This document shows, one piece after another, positions 32,236 to 45,084 of a stretch of 64,000 nucleotides of DNA. How positions within the stretch are numbered: position 1 is the first letter of the stretch; each line of letters begins with the position of its first letter. Position numbers and translations under genes: made by a program. Where the stretch lies: NCBI GenBank assembly GCA_033439255.1, contig CM065879.1:1530501-1594500 (forward strand), in the 5' to 3' direction. The stretch is from Hericium rajendrae (Eukaryota > Basidiomycota > Agaricomycetes > Russulales > Hericiaceae). The notes below the pieces were generated by a model. It was not told the origin of the DNA, did not search any database, and saw only the letters and a list, made by a program, of their open reading frames with translations.

Positions 32236-32739
32236 ATGACGTCGACAAGCTTTGCTGTAGCCTCGCCGACTGCCCTGGCTGCAGGCAGGCCCGCGCCAAT
32301 TCTCGAGCTTTTACCGCTCATATCGCGCTCTTTCTCAGCATCCTTGTCTGCCATCTCATTGGTCGGGAATACCGCCCTTTCAGTAGGGGGCTTCCTGTTC
32401 TTCCCGCTCTCCTTCATCCTCCCCGCCATACTCTACATTCTGGCCCCTGTGATCATCATCATACAAATTCTTCTTAGTGTATCGGTTCTTCTGCCTTACC
32501 GTCTGGCAGTATGGTTCCTTCAAGCCGTCTATCCCATCTACGTCTTCGTCGGGGTCGCGTGCATCAGCGGGGTGGTTATCGGCTACGGCGCACGCCAGAC
32601 TGTGACAGCGATTGAATGGGTCTTACTTGGACAGCCGAACAAGAAGACGTTCGAATTTTCACGTGTTGAAGATACGCCGCGCCCGCAAATTCGTAGGAAA
32701 TCATCAGCGAAGGGGAAGAGAAGGGCGATTGTGACATAA
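32236..32739 (+). CDS. Small membrane protein, unknown function
   Basis: One uninterrupted frame of 167 residues. There are two long hydrophobic stretches: about residues 50-94 (LFFPLSFILPAILYILAPVI and on) and about 98-124 (VWFLQAVYPIYVFVGVACISGVVIG), so three membrane passes are possible. The C-terminal 40 residues are basic and end in RRKSSAKGKRRAIVT, as in cytosolic tails of ER or nuclear-envelope proteins. I recognise no family. Single-exon membrane proteins of this size are common lineage-specific genes in agaricomycetes. A start further upstream is excluded by stops. Confidence 0.7.
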   Translation: MTSTSFAVASPTALAAGRPAPILELLPLISRSFSASLSAISLVGNTALSVGGFLFFPLSFILPAILYILAPVIIIIQILLSVSVLLPYRLAVWFLQAVYPIYVFVGVACISGVVIGYGARQTVTAIEWVLLGQPNKKTFEFSRVEDTPRPQIRRKSSAKGKRRAIVT

Positions 32740-33346
32740 CACTGTGAGCATTCCGTCTTAGCACGTTGCCCTATAAACTCACATCAGAATCCTCAAGATA
32801 GTCTCGTCCTTGCATTTTCTTTTCCGTTCTTACTCTGGTCTGTATTCTGAGTGGACTCAGTGCGTTTGTCTGCATACATTCGTCTGGCATGCTGCTGATA
32901 CCAATCCGGTCTTTCAAACAGACGTATTTGATACCAGTAGCTCGTTGTCATTTTTTCTTTGACAGGAATTGTATTATTCAGGATAATTGTAATCCTTCCC
33001 ATGGTCTCGCATTGTACAACATTTATTATTTCAATCAACTTCTCAACTGGATGACTTTCCGCGGCCTTAAATCTATGGTATGATATTCCGGAGGCCATTT
33101 CAATTGCCTCGCTAACGTCCAAAATGACCTCTTCATCCAATCAGGTCGCGCAAATCAGCGGACTCTGAATCTAAATGAGCTTCAAAACATATCATAGAAT
33201 AAAAATAAGGCCGCGGAAAGTCATCCACTAAGTGTCCAATCGGCTCAATCCGCGTATATAATTATAACGAATACCAAGTAACGTCCGACGAAGTAAGCAA
33301 AGACCTAACCGACCAACCGAATCACCAGTCCTCACTAAATTCTACT
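32740..33346. other. Convergent spacer, AT-rich
   Basis: AT-rich 3' flanks of the small membrane protein and the glutaminase-like gene. A minus-strand frame of 115 codons (32793-33140) has no supporting features. No gene called. Confidence 0.5.
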
Positions 33347-36300
33347 TCAAAAATAACTGGGAGGCGGTTCCAGCCGCTCCTGCCGAATCTGCTCCATCTC
33401 CCTTCGCAGGCCCTCCACCTCGCTGCGCAGCTGACTCGCGACATCGCCTCCCGTCCCGACGCTGGACACCGACGGCTGCGGCCCGTGCGTGCTGACGCTC
33501 GGCCGGGTCCCACTTGAGACAGAAGAGGGCAGTTGCGACGATGTCCCTGTCAACACTGATACGTTATCTCTGAATGGATCTGTGAACTGCGGGCCGCCTG
33601 AAGACGACGCTGCAGCAGCGGCATTCATAGACCGCAGCTGCGCGAGCTCCTTGGACGTCTGCAGCGTCGGGCCACTCGAGCCCGTATCGGGCCCAGCATC
33701 CCCATGCTGGCTTGACTCTGACGCGTCCGACCTGTTCACCGGTGCCGCGCTCAAATCTGCCCTGTACCGCGCGAGCTGCTTTCCTGCCAGGCCCACGACC
33801 GCCGGCTCGGGCGGCGGCAGCGCAAAGCTGTGGATCTCCGAGTGCGTCTGCGAGCTGTCGGGCGAGAGCGCCTCGGGGTTGCTGCTGCTCACGAAGCTCG
33901 AGCGCCAGGTGCCGCCGAAGTCGGGCGCGCGGTACTCGGATGTGTCGCGCCCGTCGAAGGGCTCGACAACGCTCGGCGTGTCCCCGCGCTCGATGTTGTC
34001 TAGCTTGCCCCGCGCTCGACGACGTCGTCGCAGGAAGAGGCCAACGGCGGCTGTGATGCCGATGCCGGCGAGTCCACCGATTACGCCGCCCGCGACGACA
34101 CCGCCGTTAGTGCGGTGTTTCGACTGTCCGGCGTTGTTGTCGTCGAGCTTCACGGAAATGGGGGATGAGGCCACGCTATCCGGATTTGTCAGTGTTGTGG
34201 TCGTCGACGATGTTCCGGACTTACGTCAGAGCCAGGGGCGCGAACATGGCGCCTTGCGCGGGGCTGTCAGATGCAGTCAGCTGGGCGGCGTAGAGATAAC
34301 TCTGGCACTTGGCCCACCTAGCCACTCCGGACGTGCTCTTCCCGGAAAGAGGTTCGTACACGACCGGAAATGCTCCCGAGCTCTGATTGAATGATGCACG
34401 CGCCCGCACCTTGGAAATTATGCTGTCGCGAACTGTAGTATCAGTAGCGATGGCGGCAGCGAATAGATTCCAGCCTGTTTCAAGAAGCAAGAGATGAACA
34501 AGGGATGACGTTCAGCGGGGCCAATCAACGATAGAGAACTAATGAATGGACTGACTTGAGCTGGCATGTCCTGGATCCGAACTGTCAGTTGGCAATCCAA
34601 AGGTGTTCCCAGAAGATACTTGGGCGAAGAAGCCAGTCTGCGCGTTGTAGACCTGAAGGAATCAAGTCGAAATACGCTCGTCAGCACCAATCTATGATTG
34701 TCACGTATCCTGGGAAAAGGCCTTACGGACTGATCGACAAGCTGCGTTCCCAGCCAGCGATCTGCGAATAGGTTGTACCCCAGGGTCGTCGAGGAAGCAT
34801 CGCCGTACGTTTCCAAGAGACGCGACTTGTCCGAGGAGAGCGCTTGCGAAGTCCATTGCTGAACCAGCTGCGTCGCGTTGGCCTGGAGATAGACGAGACA
34901 GGACGAGCGGATCAGTATACCGCTCTGCGGCTTTGGCGTTGCAACGAACAGATGAATGAACAAACCGAGTACTGCTGGGCGTCATCAACTCTCCCAAGTG
35001 CTTTGCTCAGCTCAGACATTGCCTTGATTGCAATAATGCCCTTAATTGCCAGATTGGTCAGGTTTGTCGCGTCGCCCGTATCCGATGATGCTCTGTGAAC
35101 AGCATAGGAAACTGATGAGCTCCTAGATATTTGTATAGCCATCATCAGATGAAGTGACGCTCACTGGTTCGTCGGGTGTAGGGCGCCGCCAATCAGGAAA
35201 TCTGTCCATCTTGAGAACAGGTTGTACTGCAATGGAGTCGACGGATGAGAGCGAGTCGGGGATAGAGAGCCTAAGCTACGTACGTATCTGAATGCCAGGC
35301 TACCATCTCCCGTAGCGCGGGCGTGGGCGTAAGCCATGATGAGCATGTTTGCCGATTCTGAGATGTGCATACGTGAGCTAGCACACTAACGCATAACCGT
35401 ACACTCACGTTCGACGCCTTCGTTGTGGGTAAGGTTGCTTGCCAATGCGACCGGGTACGAACTACCTGCAAGTCCGTTAGCACCGACACTGCAAACAAAC
35501 GGATTACGGCACATACCAATGTCCTGCGCTGCGTACGGATTGGTGTAATTGGTCGAATTTTGGAATCGCAGAAGTGGCTCTAGAAGAGGTCCTCCCAGCG
35601 TTGGGTCCACGTACATGAAGAGTGGGAATGACTGATACAGTACTTCGACGGCATTCACACGACTTCAGCAAGAAAGATGAGTTCATGATAGAATAGCACG
35701 TACAGTCGGACGTACTTTCTGCTGCTCTCTCCGATGTTCTTCATAAACATCATCACGTCTGAGGTGCTCCAGTTCCCGTCTGCGCCCTTTGAAATTGTGA
35801 GCTCGGTAGCTCCAAATACCTGCCGTGCCGCAAGAGAAACCAGGTCTGCATAATCGCTCGAGACATTGTTGGCCGCGTTTAAGATCTTGGCATCGAGCTG
35901 GTCTGCGCGGTTCTTCGCGTTGGGAAAGTCGTCGAGGAAGTCATTAATCTGCACGGTCGTCAGCTTCGCCCCTTTCAAATACAGATATGGCTTCTTCGAG
36001 CGTACCAGAGAACTTGCATCTGAGTACTTTGACTGATAATACAAGCTGCGATTCTGAGGTACACCAGTCAGGTTTACGTAGCTCACTGCAGGGTCCCGAG
36101 CGTAGCCAACAGCCCAGACTACGGGACTGCCTTGTGTCGAGGTGATGGCGCCAAGGTCGGTTGCGATTGCATAGACAGGGAACGAGCTGCACATGCGCTT
36201 AGTGGTACCCCAAAACGAGAAATAAGGATTCCCCAACTCACCTGGCAATACCTCGGAACTGGGTATCTTCACCGAAGTCAAGTTTCCCCTTATCGTGGAA

Positions 36301-37234
36301 TTCATCGCGACAACTCTTGTCGGACGCGACTTTATACGTGACGAGAGAATTCTTGGGTACACCGATCCTCAGTCTACAGAAGCGGAGGATGATATGACTC
36401 GACCCACCACTTTCGTGGAGTAGTACAGTGTCCCCCACTCAGCCTGTTGATCGATTTCCTTGAATGTTGTTTGTTCGGCAAGGAACACCTGGTGAAAAAT
36501 ACTGTTCGAGCCGGCGACGGTGCTCCACTGGACAACTTCGCTACGATTTCCAGATGACCACTCTGCAAGCATTTAGAAGTCACTTCTTTCTTCAGAATAA
36601 GGGACACTGACCTGCGCTGATATCCGAATAGACTTGGACGCTGTGCTCTGCACCGTCGGTGGAAACCACCTCAAAATACAGATAAGAGAACGGGATAGAC
36701 TGCCTTATTGGATCTCCAGGCTGTTTGGTTCTCTCAGATTATGTTTTCGGAAACACATGTATGAGACCTGCGTACTTCGATTGGACTGAAGAAGGTTACG
36801 TTGATTTCCATGGGGCCTGCCGGCATAGTCCAGGTGGTACGGGTAGGAGTGATGGTGGTCCGCGAAATGTTCGTGATAATCTGGTTATCAGGAAAAGCTC
36901 CAAGGAATGAATATGTGATATCGTCCACTCGGACGTAACCCTGCCATCCCAGGATTTGAGGCTGGAGATACAAACAATGAAGAATGAGCCACCATGACGC
37001 GGAGAAGCAGGAATAGCAGCGCACCGACGGGTCCTCCCATGTAGTAGGCCAGTTATTGGGCGGATGTGACCCATTCGTCATCGACTCCCAGCAACTCAGG
37101 TAAGGTGAGCGCACTGCAAGAGGTACCGCGGCCGGCGTCAGAGCCTGCTGAGCCGAACCTGGCGCTAGAAAGAGAGATGCAAAGACAGAAACTACCAGAG
37201 CCGTATTACGAAAGAAAAAACCCCTTCTCAACAT
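33347..37234 (-). CDS. gtaA: Glutaminase-A-like extracellular protein with membrane anchor and cytosolic tail
   Basis: A minus-strand gene with about 14-15 exons. The first exons are 37234-37025, 36961-36776 and 36720-36612; the last begins near 34165. The N-terminus is a signal peptide (LVVSVFASLFLAPGSAQQ). The body follows the fungal glutaminase A layout: an N-terminal DUF5127-like part (VPLAVRSPYLSCWE, GWQGYVRVDD), a central DUF4965-like part (FPVYAIATDLGAI, VWAVGYARDPAV) and a DUF1793-like part (SFPLFMYVDPTLGGPLLEPL, NEGVERESANMLIMAYA, YNLFADRWLGTQL, WNLFAAAIA). GtaA-type enzymes release glutamate from glutamine outside the cell. Most are soluble. This one continues into a membrane helix (GGVIGGLAGIGITAAVGLFL), an Arg cluster and about 220 Ser/Pro-rich residues ending EPPPSYF. 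The junction near 36400-36360 is not resolved; the best-fitting intron there would be only about 36 nt. Confidence 0.82.
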
Positions 37235-37345
37235 CGCAGATGAGCGTGTCGATGAGCACCAGGCATACAGGGTTATCAAGTAGGTTGTAGGATGAACAGA
37301 AACCCGAGGAAAGGACAGCGAAAGGGTCAGCCTGAGCGCTTCCAT

Positions 37346-38800
37346 CGGGTTTCACTTATCTATGTGATCCCGTCATCGACGCTGTTGATCCCACGAACGT
37401 ATGCAGTGAAGGTTGGCTGACGACCCGCCCGCGAGGCATCAATGACCCCTGGCGATCAACACTGGTCAACAGCATCGCTTGACAGATCCCCGAATTCGCG
37501 TGACTGCATCCCGTGTGCAATGTCTCCATTGGCTCATTAATTGACGTCGCCGGTATGTGGAAGAATAATCTTCAAATAAAGACCATGGGAGATTACGAAA
37601 GAACGGAAACCTTGCCATGTTACACCTGCATTTCGGAATATTACCAAATAACAATGATCTCGTGTGGAAAGTTGGTTTCTACGTACGCATGAAATCAGGA
37701 GCACTTCTTGCAGATTCTGTCCAGTTGATGTGTTGCCTTGATCAGCCTCGAAGATCCAAAGATATGCACTGATGCGTATGAAGGCCCCACGAGGCAAGGT
37801 CCCGAGATCGAAGCGGATCAGGAAGAATAAGAGAGGATTCGCCACATCGCTATAACACCAAACATTGCTGCATCATGTCACTGGAAAGCTGACCATTAAC
37901 GAACGCTAGAGTCAAGAACAGTTGCTCAGCGCATAAACACGCCTTATAACTCAATATAGGACTGTAACAATTATTATAGGTTTCTGGTCGAAAGCATGTT
38001 ATATGAATATATGCCTGGTTACAGAATAGCATAGCGCGCACCTTCCATGTCAGCAGTCAGCGCCCGAAGGTGTAATACACTCCGTGGAGCAGTAGATATA
38101 TTACAAGGCGTGATCCTAGGAGAGATAGTTGCTGGACCGAAGCTGGACCTGTTATACGCCAATGTCAGCTCCAGAGAAACCGTCACCGCCCATCTGTGGC
38201 TTACAGTCTAGTACCCGACGTCGTAAGAGCAAGCCCAACTGGGCCAAAAGCTCCTTCGCGAGAAAACATCAATTCCCTAGAGGCATACCAGGACTTGAAC
38301 GTGCACGGGCCTGAGCGGCATCAAAAGCACAGGTCCGCCGATGCCACTGATTGGGCGCTGTCAAAAGTCTGACGAGTATACGTACTATAAGGTCTAGGGA
38401 TTTGAAGCACGGGAAGCATTGGTTAGATGGCGTGGATTGGTCCGCTTAGGTGCAAATCAGCCTTTCTGAATTGCATGCACGGTCCAGTTGATCCATGCCT
38501 GCACTAGAACGGTGATAGGAACTTTTAGTAAGTGAACTTCAGCATTCCTCAACACATCAGATTCCACGATGGTCTTTGCTAGTCACAGGATCACTCTTTC
38601 GCTATATCAGCATGTGAGGCGTTACTCGCCATACTGAATGCTGGTCAACGACGACTTCACGCTCATTCGGACGGCGAGTGAGATAGCCTCCAGTCCACCA
38701 TACAGATCTAAGCCGGAGCAACCTATGAGTAAAATAGCGTCTATGATAGGTCAATGGACGAATGAATTACTTACAAGTGACCTAGATACTAATGTCCGAC
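37346..38800. other. Gene-poor region
   Basis: About 1.4 kb with only short frames. One minus-strand frame (37537-37845) has a protein-like composition but no start context, splice partner or known motif. No inverted terminal repeats found by eye. Confidence 0.45.
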
Positions 38801-38981
38801 ACCGGATGCAAGATGCAGGCGTAAGTTGATGCTGTCTGACTCTCCGCAAGCCTGTTCCTCGGATTCGACGACAGCAATAAACCGTGAGAATCAAGCTCCC
38901 ACGGTGGGCTTAGGGACGAATTATGGTCTTCACTTGCACCCATTCTCTCCGTTGACGGTATGCTTGCAATTCGCATGTACG

Positions 38982-40054
38982 ATGCCTAGCGACAAGGGCA
39001 AGAGCAAGCTTCACCTGAAGCGCACGCCAGCTGAACAAGCCCAGCACGACCTTCGCAAGGCCCTCAAAGCAGCGCGCAAGGCAGCCAGATCGCACCGCAA
39101 GCGGTACCATGACGTCGACGAGGACAGACCCTCACATGCTCACAAACGACGGCGGGAGACCGAGGAGACTGAAGATGATGAAGATGTTTATGGACCACCG
39201 CCACCACCTGGTCCCTCGTCGTATGAGGCGTATGAGGACATCCGTGCACGGGTAGAGGAGGAACGATTTAGAGAGAAGATGGCGGGTGCTTTTGAAGATG
39301 ATGAACACCTACTCAGCGTCGAGGCTCGACTCAATGCCTATGCCCATGTTCCCCGGCGATGGCGAAGTGCCGGCGCAGCGCCGTCTCAGAGCCATTATTA
39401 CGACCGGGAGGAGCCCACTGTAGACCCTCGATTTATGGAGGACGAAGAGTACGCGGAATGGATACGGGCTAGTATGCACAGGTTCGTCGCTTTTCCCGGA
39501 GACGTTTGATTCACGTTCTGACACTCGGATTCAGGAAGAAATATGCTGCAGAGCTGGAAGAGCAGAAACGTGCAAAGGCTGCTCGCGAAGCTGCCGAGGC
39601 GGAAGCTGCCCGGCTTCTCAGAGAGCAGCGGGAACTCCGTCGGCAGCGACGACGATGGCGCGAGCAACGACACGAAGACGAGACTAGGGAAGCCTACGAA
39701 CGGCGCTGGCAGGAGCTGCTTGCCCCGTCAGATGTCTCCTCTGCTGCCATTCCTGCATCTATGCGCTTTGAGGATGTCCCTTGGCCCATATTCCTCACTG
39801 GCGAGCCTGTGAGCGCGGAGCAGCTCACTGCAGAGGCGATATCTGCCTTTCTGCTTCCTGCTGTGTCTGTCCGGGAGGACGAGGCGGCAGGTGCCAAACG
39901 GCGGAGAGATCGTCTTCGAGAGACGATGCTTCGTTTTCATCCGGACAAGTTCGAAGGTCGGGTCCTGCTGCGCATTCGAGAAGAAGACAGGCCCGCCGTA
40001 ATGGAGGGCGTCGGAATCGTCGCGAGAGCCATTAACGTTCTCATGGGTCCTTAA
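38982..40054 (+). CDS. NFKBIL1-related protein with C-terminal HPDKFEG motif
   Basis: Exons 38982-39481 and 39535-40054 keep frame and encode 339 residues. The frame is open upstream to 38826, but the ATG at 38982 begins the typical highly charged start MPSDKGKSKLHLKRTP. The protein is basic, then acidic with a Pro run (YGPPPPPGPSSYEAYEDI). A long charged helix follows (RKKYAAELEEQKRAKAAREA and on, about residues 166-220). It closes with VPWPIFLTGEPVSAEQLT and the conserved RDRLRETMLRFHPDKFEG...VGIVARAINVLM. The J-domain-like end is shared with NF-kappa-B inhibitor-like protein 1, a nuclear protein linked to mRNA processing. In fungi these proteins are uncharacterised. I infer a nuclear location from the basic stretches. 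Confidence 0.75.
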
Positions 40055-40686
40055 TATGGAGCCTCCCTATTCTGAAGATTGTCTTCGGTCATATCCTAGA
40101 TGCTCAACCCCAACCCACATCCCCTGGCGGAGGTTTTGATCTTCATTCGCACCCGGCCGGCCCTGCCATGCCCTGAGGTTTACATGCGGGCCTCCCGCCA
40201 TCTTCCTCTGCAACCGTTCGGTCTCCCTCAACTCCTTCCGCGTATCTGCCCATGTTTGCCGATTTCGTGTCGCTTGTACAGGAAGCCCGCTTTTCTGCCG
40301 ATCGGCTTCACCAGTCCTTTGCTCTGCACAACTGGTAATAGGTGGATTCAACGGTATCACAGTGGGCCACAATTCGGGGATGTCGTATGACGTGCTTCAA
40401 TTTAGGTTTCTCGCTATCTCAATACAAGGCACGGTGTTGTTTACCGGCAACATGCAACTGGGACGCCTTGAATGGCTTGAGGACAACGAGTTGAGAAAGA
40501 AAGGACTTTGCTTTATCATAGCGACACGCTTTAAGATAGCTGAACCGCGCATATGTAGTGCTATATAAGTCACGGGGCTGTGTGCATTGTGAAGCATGTC
40601 CACTGCCATGTGGTTTGGGTTCGTCGCGGCTTGCCTTCCGCTCCTTTTTGTCGCCATCGCCGTCGCCATCGCCAGCTCGGACTTCA
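40055..40686. other. Upstream region of the second tandem F-box pair
   Basis: No gene; contains the promoter of the F-box gene at 40687, including a TATATAAG box. Confidence 0.5.
40562..40569 (+). promoter_or_regulatory. TATA-like box of F-box copy G
   Basis: TATATAAG, about 120 nt upstream of the ATG at 40687. Confidence 0.5.
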
Positions 40687-42513
40687 ATGTCGCAATCAAC
40701 GCTGCTGTCGTTGATTCCAGAAGTCAAAGTGCTGATATTCGACTATCTTAGTGACATAGACCTTATACGCTGCTCCACGGTACGTGCTCGACTCGTTCAG
40801 ACCCTAAGCCCAATCACTATGGCCATTACATGAATACTGACGAACACCTTCACAGGTATGCAGGTTGTTTCGCCAAGTGATTGCACGCTCCGCGCTCCTT
40901 CAATATCGAATCGAGCTCTCTTTCGAAGGGCTGGTCGACGGGCATCCTGATGGACCAAATGTGACCGACCGTCTTCGGCGCTTATTGGACCGCCGTTCTA
41001 ACTGGTTGAACCTGAATTGGAAGGAGCACAAGCCCATGAGTCTACGGACCAGGATCACTCATTATGCGCCAGGACTTCTTCTCACACAAGAAGCCTTAAA
41101 GGACGGCAGCGAGGGCAGCCGTCGGTTGATCTTCCACACACTTCCGAGCTGGGAAACGGGAACATTGGAAATACGCCAGGGTCCTCCACACGAACGCCAT
41201 ATCGAGAGCATGACTTGCGATCCCAACCAGGACCTCTTTATCATTTTCGAGCTGGACGATTCTGCGTGGGACCAAGACAACGACGTCGCACCCGATACCA
41301 AACATTGGTTTCATTTTCTGACTCTCAGCTCGCAAGGAGAATCAGCTCATCCCGATGCCACTTTGCCTGTGATAGAGGTCCCATATCTGCGTGGGCACGA
41401 GGGTCCCATGACACTTTGTCTGATGGGAGATTTACTTGGCGTCTTGAGCAATCCAGAAGGTGATATCGCGTTGAATATCATTAACTGGAAATCGGGCGAG
41501 CACATCACGGTAAATATTATGAATTATCCCTTGTTGTGCACACGATGATCGTTTCTGTTTTGCAGGCAACTGAGTCCCATAGCTGTCCGTTGCCAGTCTA
41601 TGATATGCCCGGAGCGTTTGCATTTGCTACCCCACAATTGCTACTCCTTCTTTTCTCGGGTGACCGCTGTGCTTGCCTTCAGATACAGCCGATTCCCAGT
41701 ACAAATTACGATAGTCTGGTTTTATGTCTCCCATCACCCAGATCTCACCGTGACGCGGGTCCGATAATTTTCGAAAACCCAATGGCAAGCAACTCGAGGC
41801 CTGGAATGCCCTTTCGGGCGTCACCTGATGCTGTCTACCACATTGATTTCCCTGCCGCGCAGTTCGCCTTGTTCTTCAAGCACACCTCACTCATGTCTTT
41901 ACTGACTGAACATGTCTGGAGTCAGTCGAGCAACAAACCGGTGGTTGTGCCATGGAAAACATGGGGTCCTCGTCATACCAGGGCCGTCAGATGTCGTCTG
42001 TATCCAAATGAACCTGGGTGAGTACCGAGCAGTCACACAGTTTCTCTAAATGCTGATCTCTTGGAAGATGCGTCCATGGCTCGCGCGCTGTGCTTCTCAT
42101 GGCTGACATCGCCGGGACTCGGGATGTGCGGTTCGCCAAAGAAACGCACTACATTCTCGACTTCAACTTGATACGACATAGGCGCCCTACGCTACTCTCG
42201 GAGGACACAGCTTCAAACGGGAAGTGGACACTGGTTTCCAAACCGACGAGCCTCTCGCTACCAAAGTTTTCAGACCCGATCGTTACTAGTTTACCGTTCT
42301 ACGTCGCTCCTGCGCCCGGAAGGGGACAACCCGGACGGTACTGCATTGATGATCAGAGAGTTATCGAGTTTACTCCAGTGAGTATGGTCATATGCCTCGT
42401 TCGTCTCCTCAAATAGCAGCAAGCTTACCACCGCTCCACGACCTTAGCTAGACCCCGAGCACACATCGTGGAATGCGAACCAGATTGAAGAAGTCAATGT
42501 GTATTCATTCTGA
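40687..42513 (+). CDS. F-box protein with beta-rich body, tandem copy G
   Basis: Exons 40687-40779, 40856-41509, 41566-42017, 42068-42377 and 42448-42513 keep frame and encode 524 residues. The F-box is at the N-terminus: LIPEVKVLIFDYLSDIDLI, continued across intron 1 by RCST and VCRLFRQVIARSALLQYRIE. A conserved block RLRRLLDRRSNWLNLNW follows. The body has repeated beta-like segments with aspartate loops (DPNQDLFIIFELDD, LCLMGDLLGVL, FAFATPQLLLLLF) and closes with PFYVAPAPGRGQPGRYCIDDQ. The short last exon ends VYSF, like copy H. The role is presumably SCF substrate recognition. The next gene is its head-to-tail duplicate. Confidence 0.85.
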
Positions 42514-42895
42514 GTACTGAAGGACGTGCCGGATCCCCTACTTCAGTCTAGACCACTTATGGTCCCCCAAGCGAGGAAGAGAAGGAGGGAGTCACGGGTC
42601 ACTGTTGCAGAAGTTCTAACGTGGGCAGTGTTGTCGGCCACACGTGGAGATAAGAGATACAACTTGTGAATTGATTGTCATTATATCGCTATGAGACTTA
42701 CTACATCCCATGTTCTACTATAATCGTATGCATGAGATACAGTGAGTACGCGAATGGAATAGGTTATAATTTATTCTTGAACGTTCAGACCGGTGGCACG
42801 TGTACGTTTGTGATTTTGAAACCGCGTGGCGCCGATGCCAACTTGCCTTTTGTTCCTCACTTCCGTCACCATCGCCATTGACGGGTCGGTCTGCA
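42514..42895. other. Spacer between tandem copies G and H
   Basis: No gene. The last 60 bp before copy H resemble the region just upstream of copy G (CCATCGCCA and GCAATGTCGCAATC shared), so the duplication included promoter-proximal DNA. Confidence 0.5.
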
Positions 42896-44693
42896 ATGTC
42901 GCAATCAGCGCTGTTGACGCTCGCTCCAGAAGTGAAGCTGCGAATATTCAGCGAGCTCAGTGACCTGGACCTTATACACTGCTCCGCGGTACGTGTCCCA
43001 CTCGTTCAGTCTCAGAATTCAATTGCTATCGCGGTTTGCAACAACGTCACTGATGACACCCTCGCAGGTATGCAGTTTGTTTCGCCAAGTGATCGCACGC
43101 TCCGCGCTCCTTCAATACCGGATTGAACTCTCCTTCGAAGGGCTGGTCGACGGGCATGCTGAAGGGCCCAACGTGTCCGACCGTCTTCGGCGCTTAGTGG
43201 ACCGCCGTTCTAACTGGCTGGACCTGAAGTGGACAAAGCACGAGCCTTTGAGTGTGCAGACGCATATCTCTCACTATGCACCAGGATTTTTTCTTACGCA
43301 TAAGCCCATAAATAACAACGGCGACGGCAGCTGTCAATTGCTCTTCCACACGCTTCCGAGCTGGGAAACAGGATGGGAAACACGCGAGGGTCCTTTTCGC
43401 GAACGCCAGATCGCGAGCATGACTTGCGATCCCAGTCAGGACCTCTTCATCATCTTTGAGCGAGATGATCCTACGTGGGACGAAGACGAAGATTTCATGT
43501 CTAATGCCGAGTTTCGGTTTCACTTCCTGAGTCTCAGCTCACTGGGAGAAATCCCTCACCCCGATGCTATTGCGCCCATGATAGAGGCCGAATATATTCC
43601 TAGCGACGACTATGAGACCGTGCTTTCTGTAATGGGAGATTTACTCGGCGTCTGGGGCAATCTAGGCGTTGGTATTACTGTGAGGATCATCAACTGGAAA
43701 ACGGGCGACTGCCTCACGGTAAGATTCTGAGCTGCACTTTCTTGTGCACACAATGATTTTTTCTCTTGCGCCAGGAGGTTGAGGCCTATAACTGTCCATC
43801 GTCACTCTCCAGGATCCCTGGGACCTTTACCTTTGCGACTCCCGAATTGCTAGTCTTCTTCTCGGCCGCCCATGGTACCTGCCTGCAGATACAGCCAATT
43901 CCTATGACAGATCGCCGTAGCCTGATTCTATGTCTCCCAACACCCAAGTCTCTACGCTATCAGACGGATCCAGGGATTTTCAAAAACCAAATGGCGAGCA
44001 ATCTGAGGCCTGAGACTCCCTTCCTAGACTCTCGCATCTATCAAATCGATATCTCTGAGGCGCTAGCCCTGTTTTTCAAGCACGCTTCGCTTATGTTTTT
44101 GATGAAGGAACACTTCTGGAGTCACTCAAGCAATGAGCCGGTGGTCGTCCCATGGAAGGAATGGGGACCTCGTCATACCAGGGTTGTCAAATGCCGCACG
44201 TCGCTCAACGAACATGGGTAAGTAATCAGCCATCTCGCTGTCCTTGCATAATGCTGAAAATTTGCAAGATGTATGCACGGCTCGCGCGCTTTACTTCGTA
44301 TGGCGGATATGGTAGGGACTCAGGATACGTCAGCCGACGTAACGCCATACATCCTCGATTTCAACATGATACGACACGAGCGTCCCAGGCTTCCCTGGGC
44401 GGACGCAGCTTCGAATGGACAATGGACACTGATCTCTGAATCGACGACGCTTTCGACACCGAAGTTTGAAGAGCCGATCGTTACCAGCTTACCGTTCTAT
44501 GTCGCAACTGCGCCCGGACCCGGACGACACGGACGGTATTGCATTGATGATCAGAGAGTTGTGGGATTTACCAAGGTTGGTATTGTTATGCCTCTTTTTC
44601 TGCATATTGGGTAGCAGTGAACTGATCATATCGCTCAAGGCTCCACACTGGACCGCGGACAAGGCTGGAGAAGTGACTGTGTATTCATTCTGA
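42896..44693 (+). CDS. F-box protein with beta-rich body, tandem copy H
   Basis: Exons 42896-42988, 43068-43718, 43775-44217, 44269-44575 and 44640-44693 keep frame and encode 515 residues. Exon 1 has the same length (93 nt) as in copy G and all introns lie at the same places, so this is a tandem duplicate. The F-box reads LAPEVKLRIFSELSDLDLI followed by VCSLFRQVIARSALLQYRIE. Long strings such as ELSFEGLVDGH and DRRSNWLDLKW, and the C-terminal PGRHGRYCIDDQRVVGF, match copy G closely. Both copies have open frames and good splice sites, so both may be active. Divergence is spread over the whole gene, which argues against very recent duplication. Confidence 0.85.
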
Positions 44694-45084
44694 AAAGGTG
44701 GACTACGCGTTCCTTATCGAGTTTCCTACTTCTATATCCCCGATTTGTTCATTCGCGCTGGACTTTTATGCTGCCTGCGCAGTACGTTGTAATTGTGACG
44801 TAGACCACCCGTTGTCCTTCGATGCCACTACCAATCCTGAGTTGGGAAATACAAATTGATTGATTGTCGTTACATGTACATGCGATTTACATTTCATGTT
44901 CTACAGACATTCATGGTGTTACTCGTGGGGCCTAGCGCTCCGATAGTCATAAAGTAGAGTGAATACGGTAAATATCCAAATGGAATAAGTTAACGTTAAA
45001 AGCCGCTGCCGCAAAACAATCAACAGTGAAGTGCTCAACACTCGTCTGACATCCGATACAGAGCCAAAATCTAACCTCTTACCC
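44694..45084. other. Convergent spacer
   Basis: 3' flanks of F-box copy H and of the DUF7587-type gene. AT-richer, no gene seen. Confidence 0.5.
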
